Assembly (NCBI GenBank): GCA_963920705.1
Contig: OY987240.1
Location: forward strand, 7,791,676 to 7,855,675
Origin: Odiellus spinosus
Lineage: Eukaryota > Arthropoda > Arachnida > Opiliones > Phalangiidae
Direction: 5' to 3'
DNA: 64,000 nt
In this document: in pieces, positions 51,340-61,900 of the stretch
How positions within the stretch are numbered: the stretch's first letter is position 1
Layout of the letters: every line of letters begins with the position of its first letter
Program-made: the position numbers and the translations under genes
Notes under the pieces: model-generated
Told to the model about the DNA's origin: nothing
The model's input: only the letters and a program-made list of their open reading frames with translations
Database searches by the model: none

Positions 51340-52440
51340 TGGTAGAATACGCCCTTATCGGGGTGGAATATTCTACCAGTATCGCGACGATGATATAGCT
51401 ATAACCAGTTTTAGACTAAAGTAAAAATTAGCTGATATAAGCATTTTAAACTTAAAAACTACATGATACATGAAATAGCATTTTTCTATTCGAATTAATA
51501 TTAATTACTCCAAAACCGGTTAGCCCCCAGATATGACGGTATGACCATTGGATAGATTATTAAATACTTTAACATGTGTTTTCATTTGAGAAGGTTTCAA
51601 TGTGTTTGTCGAGGGAGGTATTGGCCCTTTTTCCAAACCCTACATCAATTTCTAGGTAAATTTTTTATTATAGCTTTTTTTCTAAATTAATTAATATTAA
51701 TTATACCGAAACGGTTTAGGATCCGTATATCACGCTAGTACCATTTCACAGATAATTAAATGCTTAGCAATATGCTTTTATATCAGAAGCTTCCTTTGTG
51801 TACGGGAACGATAGTAGCCATAATTCCAACACCCAATAAATTTTCTATTTATATTTTTGATTGTAGCATTTTTTTTTTTTTATATATTTGAATTAATATT
51901 AATTACTCCAAAACGGCTTAGGGCCCAGATATGATCCTAATTCCATTGGATAGATAAATAAATTATCTGTAAAAAACTACATTTGAAACCAAACGCATTT
52001 ACATACATATAGCAATTATTAATATTTTTATCGTTTTAATTAGTTTTATTTCATGTATCAAGTAGTTTTTCAGCGTAAAATGCTGAAGTCCGTTCATTTT
52101 CACTTTAGTCTGAAGTTGGTTATAGATATATCGTCCGTCGCGATACTGGTGAAATAATCCACCCAGATTTGGTTTTAGGGCGTATTCTGCCAGGCTAATG
52201 CTATTGAGACCACCGTCAATCTGCCAGAATACGCCCTAATAAAGCGTATCGTCGCTGGGTGGATTATTCCACCAGATCCGCGACGAACGATATAGCTATA
52301 ACCAATTTCAGACTATGGTAGAAACGAACGGATTTATTAATTTTAAGCTGAATAACTACACGGTATATGAAAAAAAAAAATAATTAAAACGAAAAAAATA
52401 TTAATAATTGCTATACGTGTGTAAATGCGTTTCGTTTTAA
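51340..52440. repeat. Palindromic region with inverted satellite copies
   Basis: Inverted around about 52,195: AGGGCGTATTCTG and CAGAATACGCCCT face each other, and the arms extend about 200 bp each way (GGTTATAGATATATCGTC / GACGAACGATATAGCTATAACC). Copies of the satellite unit in reverse orientation lie at about 51,500, 51,690 and 51,880. A third copy of the arm motif (GTAGAATACGCCCTT) is at 51,344. Confidence 0.85.
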
Positions 52441-52539
52441 ATATAACTTTTTAACAGATAATCAATTGTGGCGCCCACGTTCATCAAAACGGAATTTTTA
52501 CAGGGAAATTAATCAATTTAGAAAGTGAACAATATGGGG

Positions 52540-54812
52540 TTATGGATTATATCTCCGCTCACACACATAGGAACTTTCTGAAATTAAAACATATTGTAGA
52601 GTATTTAATTATCTATTCAATGGTACTAGCGTCATATCTGGGCCCTAAGCAGTTTTGGAGTTATTAATAATAATTCACATGGAAAAAAATCTCTACTCAA
52701 AAATTCCTACAGAAAATTGTTAGGGGGGTTGACATTTTGGTTAATATCTCCGCTCACACACATAGGAGCCTTCTGAAATTAAAACATATTGTAGAGTATT
52801 TAATTATCTATCCAATGGTATTAGCGTCATATCTGGGCCCTAAGCCGTTTTGGAGTTATTAATAATAATTCACATAGAAAAAAAATCTCTACTCAAAAAT
52901 ATACATATAGTAAATTGTTAGGGGGGGTTGGAATTTCTGCTAATATCTCCGCTCACACACATAGGAACCGTCTGAAATTAAAACATATTGTAGAGTATTT
53001 AATTATCTATCCAATGGTACTAGCGTCATATCTGGGCCCTAAGCCGTTTTGGAGTTATTAAATAATTCACATAGAAAAAAATCTCTACTCAAAAATTCCT
53101 ACAGAAAATTGTTAGGGGGGTTGACATTTTGGTTAATATCTCCGCTCACACACATAGGAACCTTCTGAAATTAAAACATATTGTAGAGTATTTAATTATC
53201 TATCCAATGGTACTAGCGTCATATCTGGGCCCCAAGCCGTTTTGGAGTTATTAAATAATTCACATAGAAAAAAATCTCTACTCAAAAATTCCTACAGAAA
53301 ATTGTTAGGGGGGTTGGCTTTTTGGTTAATATCTCCGCTCACACACATAGGAACCTTTTGAAATTAAAACATATTGTAGAGTATTTAATTATCTATCCAC
53401 TGGTAATAGCGTCATATCTGGGCCCTAAGCCGTTTTGGAGTTATTAATAATAATTCACATGGAAAAAAATCTCTACTCAAAAATTCCTACAGAAAATTGT
53501 TAGGGGGGTTGGCTTTTTGGTTAATATCTCCGCTCACACACATAGGAACCTTTTGAAATTAAAACATATTGTAGAGTATTTAATTATCTATCCACTGGTA
53601 ATAGCGTCATATCTGGGCCCTAAGCCGTTTTGGAGTTATTAATAATAATTCACATGGAAAAAAATCTCTACTCAAAAATTCCTACAGAAAATTGTTAGGG
53701 GGGTTGGCTTTTTGGTTAATATCTCCGCTCACACACATAGGAACCTTTTGAAATTAAAACATATTGTAGAGTATTTAATTATCTATCCACTGGTAATAGC
53801 GTCATATCTGGGCCCTAAGCCGTTTTGGAGTTATTAATAATAATTCACATAGGAAAAAATCTCAACTCAAAAATTCCTACAGAAAATTGTTAGGGGGGTT
53901 GGCATTTTGGTTAATATCTCCGCTCACACACATAGGAACCTTCTGAAATTAAAACATATTGTAGAGTATTTAATTATCTACCCAATGGTACTAGCGTCAT
54001 ATCTGGGCCCTAAGCCGTTTTGGAGTTATTAATAATAATTCACATGGAAAAAAATCTCTACTCAAAAATACCTACAGAACATTGTTAGGGGGTTGGCATT
54101 TTGGTTAATATCTCCGCTCACACACATAGGAACCTTTTGAAATTAAAACATATTGTAGAGTATTTAATTATCTATCCAATGGTACTAGCGTCATATCTGG
54201 GCCCTAAGCCGTTTTGGAGTTATTAATAATAATTCACATAGAAAAAAATCTCTACTCAAAAATATACTTATAGTAAATTGTTAGGGGGGGGGGGGTTGGA
54301 ATTACTGCTAATATCTCCGCTCACACACATAGGAACCTTTTGAAATTAAAACAAATTGTAGAGTATTTAATTATCTATCCAATGGTACTAGCGTCATATC
54401 TGGGCCCTAAGCCGTTTTGGAGTTATTAAATAATTCACATAGAAAAAAATCTCTACTCAAAAATTCCTACAGAAAATTGTTAGGGGGGTTGGCTTTTTGG
54501 TTAATATCTCCGCTCACACACATAGGAACCTTTTGAAATTAAAACATATTGTAGAGTATTTAATTATCTATCCAATGGTACTAGCGTCATATCTGGGCCC
54601 TAAGCCGTTTTGGAGTTATTAATAATAATTCACATAGAAAAAAATCTCAACTAAAACATTCCTACAGAAAATTGTTAGGGGGGTTGGCTTTTTGGTTAAT
54701 ATCTCCGCTCACACACATAGGAACCTTCTGAAATTAAAACATATTGTAGAGTATTTAATTATCTATCCAATGGTACTAGCGTCATATCTGGGCCCTAAGC
54801 CGTTTTTAAGTA
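52540..54812. repeat. About 194-bp satellite, 11-12 copies
   Basis: Each unit begins AATATCTCCGCTCACACACA and includes CATATCTGGGCCCTAAGCCG; starts near 52,541, 52,744, 52,942, 53,135, 53,329, 53,524, 53,718, 53,914, 54,107, 54,310, 54,504 and 54,698. Spacing is 193-203 bp. Some runs of units (53,329-53,910) share private variants, showing block duplication. Confidence 0.97.
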
Positions 54813-55156
54813 ATTAATGTTAATTTAAATATTAACATTCTTAAATTAAAATATTCATTGAACTTTTCTAGATTTTTATATAGCGTCAAACTAATTGGTT
54901 TCCCCCTTTTCGTATTTAAACATGGGTACTCACAGCTCTCGCCACGTGAAGGCTAGTTTGACGCGCTTGGACTAAATCCTTAAGAGAGCCGCTAGGGAGC
55001 CTGATTGTTTATATTTTGTTGGCACTTGGTCAGACTCCCTAGGGACGATTGGTTAACTAAGAACCTTAAAGGTATATATACTGCTATGAAATATCTACAT
55101 TTCAGACCTTAGTACAATTTGCAGAATTTTTAAAGAAGTATAAATATATTCCTTAT
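54813..55156. other. Intergenic with short inverted repeats
   Basis: GCGTCAAACTA (about 54,883) faces TAGTTTGACGC (about 54,953), and CTAGGGAGCCTGA (about 54,992) faces TCAGACTCCCTAG (about 55,030). No gene. Confidence 0.5.
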
Positions 55157-55850
55157 CGTCCTTGAGCAAACGAGGCTCACTCCTTGGACAGAGCAAACGA
55201 GGCTCACTCCTTGGACAGAGCGAACGAGGCTCATTTCTTGGACAGAGCAATCGAGGCTCACTTCTTGGACAGAGCAAACGAGGCTCACTTCTTGGACAGA
55301 GCAAACGAGGCTCACTTCTTGGACAGAGCAAACGAGGCTCACTTCTTGGACAGAGCAAACGAGGCTCACTTCTTGGACAGAGCAAACGAGGCTCACTTCT
55401 TGGACAGAGCAAACGAGGCTCACTTCTTGGACAGAGCAAACGAGGCTCACTTCTTGGACAGAGCAAACGAGGCTCACTTCTGGGACAGAGCAGAGGCTCA
55501 CTTCTCGGACAGAGCAAACGAGGCTCACTTCTGGGACAGAGCAGAGGCTCACTTCTGGGACAGAGCAAACGAGGCTCACTTCTGGGACAGAGCAAACGAG
55601 GCTCACTTCTGGGACAGAGCAGAGGCTCACTTCTGGGACAGAGCAGAGGCTCACTTCTGGGACAGAGCAGAGGCTCACTTCTGGGACAGAGCAGAGGCTC
55701 ACTTCTGGGACAGAGCAGAGGCTCACTTCTGGGACAGAGCAGAGGCTCACTTCTGGGACAGAGCAGAGGCTCACTTCTGGGACAGAGCAGAGGCTCACTT
55801 CTGGGACAGAGCAGAGGCTCACTTCTGGGACAGAGCAGAGGCTCACTTCT
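55157..55850. repeat. 27-bp and 24-bp tandem array just beyond the large ORF
   Basis: Unit A (27 bp) contains GAGCAAACGAGGCTCACTTC; unit B (24 bp) contains GAGCAGAGGCTCACTTCTGG. A-type copies dominate 55,157-55,480, they mix to about 55,620, then B-type to 55,850. Both lengths are multiples of three, so several frames on both strands stay open for 160-280 codons; I see no gene there. It probably lies in the 3' untranslated region or flank of the minus-strand gene. Confidence 0.93.
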
Positions 55851-55919
55851 TGGATTTTCGGCTAAATTTCATTCAAGAGCAAACAAGGCTCGCTTATTGG
55901 ATTCAGGTTTTTATAAACT

Positions 55920-58900
55920 TCATAAAAATTCATTTTTTTTTATCTCTTGTTCATAAATATTTCTACAAAGCAGGATGTCCTTTTTGGCTAATTCATGACC
56001 TGGATATCCCAAAGCAATCCATTTAGCGTACAAGCATGTTATAGGCCCACAGTCATAACCATTGTCTTGCTTTGGAAAATTATCTGTAGATCTTTCTATT
56101 TCCCAGCTTGGCTCTCTATCTTTACGATTAAGATTAAAGCCCTCAATAATGTTGACAATAGTTCTCAGATGTTTACCATCGTACTTTCCCATATACTTAT
56201 GAATTGGTTGTTCTTCAGTGTTAGAGTCCCAAGTAGAATCATAAACAGTTATTTGAAAGATTTCCTTGACACCCGTTAAGTTTCGCTTAACGGTGAACAT
56301 AAAAAAGTGACCTTCTCTAGCCATGACAATGAAAGATAATTTGGAACGTTGGATATTTTCATACGCTTTTTCAATCCATCTGGAACTAGATTTTAACTCT
56401 AAACACCTAAGAACGTGTGAATAGAAATGTGTGTCCTGGAATGAAAGTTCAGGACATCGGTTTACTAGCATTTCGAAATAGCCTCTAATCATGTTATCGT
56501 GAAACCATTCTTTATTCTTAATGATATTATATTCTCGTAACCCTAATTGATATCCTCCATCAGGTTTACTTTTTTCAGGGCACAAATTATCATCAGATGA
56601 TAAAATATCCACAATTATTTCATCTTCAACTTCGTTAATGCTCACATCTTGAAAAGGGGACTCAGAAACTGGATCTTCACATAAGAAATCTAGTTTTTTC
56701 TTCTTTATTTTTCCTAAATCGTCGTTTGACCGGGGTTTGTTCAAGGTTCTCTTTTTGGTTTGTGACGCTTGTGGTGTTTCCGGACTTCCTCCAGTTTTCT
56801 TTTCGTATCGACGAACAAGAGATGACCCTGGACTTCGTTGATATACGCCTCTAGATCTTTCAGAAGCATCTTTCTTCACTCGAGGTCTAGTTTTCTTAAA
56901 TGTTTCCTTTATTTCCTTAATTTCATCGTACATCCTTTTGCGTCTGTTTTGATTTGGGAGAGGCGTAGATGAGTTTATCAAAGCACGCAAATACTGTTGT
57001 TTGTTGTACGTTTCAAGCTTTTGTACAACTAAGTCAGCGCGGAGTAAGAACTCTCGGGGAAGGCAAAGCTCTTTCAGAAGTTTGTGGTATCCTTCAACGT
57101 GACCTTGGGTATACACCGGGTGATCAATGTAGTTAACTAAGCCCTTCTTAAATTTATCTCTTGGTCTGTAAGCCTCGGGTATTGGTTTCGAGTTTTGTTC
57201 AAAGTGCCTGGAAAGATCTCCGGAAAGCAACCTGGTCCACAACAGTAAAGTAGGAAAATAATTCTTCTGCATGTATGCCAATAAATCTGGTCCATAGTAG
57301 GGATTTAATTCTCGGGATTGATCCAAATTCTCGTGCTTCTCAACTTCAGCCTTTGCTCGATCAATTAGACAATCTGATAAGTTCTTAAAAAACTTATTAC
57401 CGGACAATAGATCCTCCTCTTCGTTTTTGGCCAAATTAATGGTTGATGCGTCATTTTCTTCATTTGTTTCTTCTTCGTCTTTTCTTTTTTGTTCGTCTTC
57501 TTTGGTTTCTAACTTCTCGTCAACAGTATTATTAGCAGTTTTTCCCAAGGAATCTGCCAAATTCGACATTTTTCGGACATTTTCATTGGTGAAGTCATTT
57601 TTGTACTTAGACGAGAGAATGACTGCTGCACAAAATATCTTGTCTCTTACTTCTTTAAAATAATGACTATTTATAATGACGCTCAGCATAAACAATCCGA
57701 ATCTACGCTCAGAGCTATAGCATTTCCTCATAAGCCTACTACCGTCGTTCATCATATGACAAAGACCGCACTGGATTATTGTCATTTCCAAGTCTTTTCC
57801 ATTGGCATTACCCTCTAGAATCTTTCTACACACGTCCAAGTACTCGGGTAATTCCATGGAGTTGAATTCCTTCAGAGCGGCACAAATAAGAACTAAACTT
57901 CTGTCACTGGAAATAACTGCGGGCTTTATGATATCTCTATGACCTAGAAGAGTTTTTTGCGCCTTGAGAAATCCATTTAACATGCCTTCAACAGTCTCGC
58001 GTGTTTGGCTATCACTCAAAAGTTCAACTAGAGGTAAAGGAGTTGAACTATCTTGCCCCTTCTCCGTTATTTTAGCGCATCGCATAACCATGACGATATA
58101 CATGAACTGATGGTTGCCAACCTTTTGCGATACTGTTCCTGTTGCGTCCCATGAAAAATCAGTCCGTTTACAATTTTCACGGAAAGTTCTAACTGAAGCT
58201 TTCGTGTACATCAGTATGGTACATGGATTTAAGCCCACACGTCGCACATAGTCACCGTGGGTTTCAACGAGTTTATTTAAACTCACGAAAACATCTCTCG
58301 CTAACCGTTCCTTTTTCCACATTTCCGCTTTCACCTGCCTCATTGTTCCCTTTCTTAAAGTAGATTCTGTTAAAGCTCCCTTCGCTATATCAGATGATTT
58401 TGTTTTACCATCCAGTTCCAACAGCGCTTCTGAAGGCTTCTTATTCTGATTTTTAACAAATCCTTTTCGCAACTTCTGTCGTGGCTTACCACGAAGTTGG
58501 GGACAAGCTATTGTACCGAATGCGTGGGTTGGGTTGCCGTGATTTTCAATGACGCATGTATAGTCATTAAAAATTTTAATTTCACATTTGGCTCTGCATT
58601 TGAATTGTTTGGACTTTCGACGTGAACAATAGAGATTACACTGAAACCGAAACCCAGAAGCCTCTGAATCATAGGGAGCGTAGTGGTTTTCGATACACCA
58701 CATGCAATGAGGATTTTTAGCTTTTAATATATCAAGTAAAGGACTTCTATAATAATCTACGTTTAACCTCTCGTTGGCGTATCTGTTGATTACCATTTTC
58801 GACCAAATGTCCTTGGAGATACTAAACTCAACCACACGAGGTGGTGGCTTGTTTATTTCTCCTTCGGAGCTGGCTTCACGGCCTAAAATATCCTTGTAAA

Positions 58901-61900
58901 CCTCCGGAGACATTGAACTCGATTCCATAACGCTGTTGGAAGAATGGTCGGCGAAACCATTACTTGAACTACTACTGTCGTTGGATATAGACTCGACTGT
59001 AACGGGGCTGTAAGGCTGGCATCCAGGATCAGATTGAGATAAATCATCAGACAAACCTTTCATATTGTAATCCGATTGAGAATCGGAAATAAAAACACTA
59101 GGGTTATCATCTTGATTTTCATCTACATCTATTTGAGACTGACTAGAAGTTTTTGTAGATGTATGACTTGTGGTGCTTTCAGAACTGGTGATATCCAAAG
59201 GAATTATTCCGTCCACCTCGTAAAATGCCATGACCCAGTCATGAGCAATATCTGGATCACCCTCAACAGTTGTTTTCTCATCATTGTAACATCCCCAAAA
59301 ATGAGAATCGAGCTTTGAATAGGCAATGTAATGACTGTAGCTCTTTCCAATATCCCCAAGATGTACTACACAACTTTTTAATCTATACCTTAAACCCAAA
59401 TATTCTAATGTTGGCTCAAGTTCAACCATTTTGCGATTTTTTTCCCCATTATGATTACGGGGACAACAGAATATTAAAACTTGGTGTGCGTTATCTACAT
59501 CATCAATTCGCCTGCTCTCCTGCGTACATGGTTCTCCACAATCATTTGTTGCAGGACAGATGCGATTACGTTTTGGTTCTAATTCCGCAGCATACTGTGA
59601 AATGTTGTCTTTATCATTTCCTAAAATGAAATATTTAACAACAGAGTCGTTGGTTTCTGCAAAATGTGGAGTTCTACAAGAATTGCAAAGGTACATCATG
59701 ACATCCTGCAAGGTTTGAAAGCTAGCTCCAATAAACGGCAATACCAAATTTAAGAATTCCAAAGGGTCGTGCATCCCAGCTAGTTCCATATTCCCTTTAG
59801 ACAATATTTGAACGTGTCGAAGAAGCACTTCTACATCAGCTCGTGAAACAGATTTTTCGGTTTTCTCCTTAAGTTTTGACACAAAGCTACATAGTTGTTG
59901 ATCAGTTATTTTGGCATTAAAAAACGCGCGGGTCTCTAATAAAGACTGTAATAAAGAAGATAACCAACAATTCTGCAAAACATTTTGAATACCTCTACGC
60001 AAGGAGGCTTTCCAACACGGGGGACATTTGAGGTTATCATCATTTTCCACTTGTTTAGCTGTTCTTGGACTATCACGCAATCCAACACACGTAAAATGGA
60101 GCCATTGATTGCAGCCGGTGCACATAAAATACGCGGTATTCTTGTTGTTGGGTTTACCACAGAAACAGAAAGTTTCTCGATTCTTTTTTTCTAAAGTTGG
60201 ATAGACCATATCTTGATCTACTTTCTTTGAAGCGATTCGGTTGGTTCGTCTTAAAGGAAAAACTCCCAAATTGCGGGAAGCCGTAACCTGCTCAGGTAAA
60301 ACGGCCACACCAGATGGAGTCTTAACAGGCGTAGGTGGAACATTAACGGAACGAGAACGAACCTCTACGGGCGAAGCCCCGGAGCTACAAATAACTTTGA
60401 CAGGTGGAGCTGTAGAACAAGTATGAATCTTGTCCTTCAATTTGCGTTTTGGTTTTACTAATGAAAATCTCTTATTTTTGTCTTCTTTTGTGAAGATTTT
60501 GGAAACATGAGGATCTTCAGGGTGTGAAGACGCGCCCATGACCAAAGTGTTAGATGGCGCAGTAATGGCAGAAAGATCAGACGCCGCAGCAATGGTTAAT
60601 TGATCTGATAACGTATCGATGACCAAAGGGTCGTATGATCGATCGATGGCCAAGGGATTGGATGAACCATCGATGACGAAAGGGTCGGATGATCCATCGA
60701 TGACCAAAGGGTCGGATGATCCATCGATGACCAAAGGGTCGGAAGGTCCATCGATGACCAAAGGGTCGGATGGTCCATCGATGAGCAAAGGATCGAATGA
60801 CCCATCGATGAGCGAAGGATCGAATGACCCATCGATGACCAAAGGGTCAGATGACCCATCGATGACCAAAGGGTCAGATGACCCATCGATGACCAAAGGG
60901 TCGGATGACCCATCGATGACCAAAGGGTCGGATGACCCATCGATGACCAAAGGGTCGGATGACCCATCGATGACCAAAGGGTCGGATGACCCATCGATGA
61001 CCAAAGGGTCGGATGACCCATCGATGACCAAAGGGTCGGATGACCCATCGATGACCAAAGGGTCGGATGACCCATCGATGACCAAAGGGTCGGATGACCC
61101 ATCGATGACCAAAGGGTCGGATGACCCATCGATGACCAAAGGGTCGGATGACCCATCGATGAACAAAAGGTCGGATAACGCATCAATGTCAAAAGGGTCC
61201 GACGACGCAGCAATGACCAAAGGATCGGACGACGCAGCGATATCTGAAGGGTCTAACGGCACAGCTATTGGATCTAATGACGCAGCGATGACCGAAAGGA
61301 CGGACGGTGCAGAAGTGGCCAATGGATCTGATGACGCAGCGATGACCGAAAGGACGGACGGTGCAGAAGTGGCCAATGGATCTGATGACGCAGCGATGAC
61401 CGAAAGGACGGACGGTGCAGAAGTGGCCAATGGATCTGATGACGCAGCGATGACCGAAAGGACGGACGGTGCAGAAGTGGCCAATGGATCTGATGACGCA
61501 GCGATGACCGAAAGGACGGACGGTGCAGAAGTGGCCAATGGATCTGATGACGCAGCGATGACCGAAAGGACGGACGGTGCAGAAGTGGCCAATGGATCTG
61601 ATGACGCAGCGATGACCGAAAGGACGGACGGTGCAGAAGTGGCCAATGGATCTGATGACGCAGCGATGACCGAAAGGACGGACGGTGCAGAAGTGGCCAA
61701 TGGATCTGATGACGCAGCGATGACCGAAAGGACGAACGGTGCAGAAGTGGCCAATGGATCTGATGACGCAGCGATGACCGAAAGGACGGACGGTGCAGAA
61801 GTGGCCAATGGATCTGATGACGCAGCGATGACCGAAAGGACGGACGGTGCAGAAGTGGCCAATGGATCTGATGACGCAGCGATGACCGAAAGGACGGACG

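Noticed and set aside
55095-56026. Several 160-280-residue open frames on both strands (for example GSLLGQSKR or ANEAHFLDR units)
   Set aside because: Multiple frames stay open simultaneously because of the 27/24-bp units; none has a domain or a credible start.
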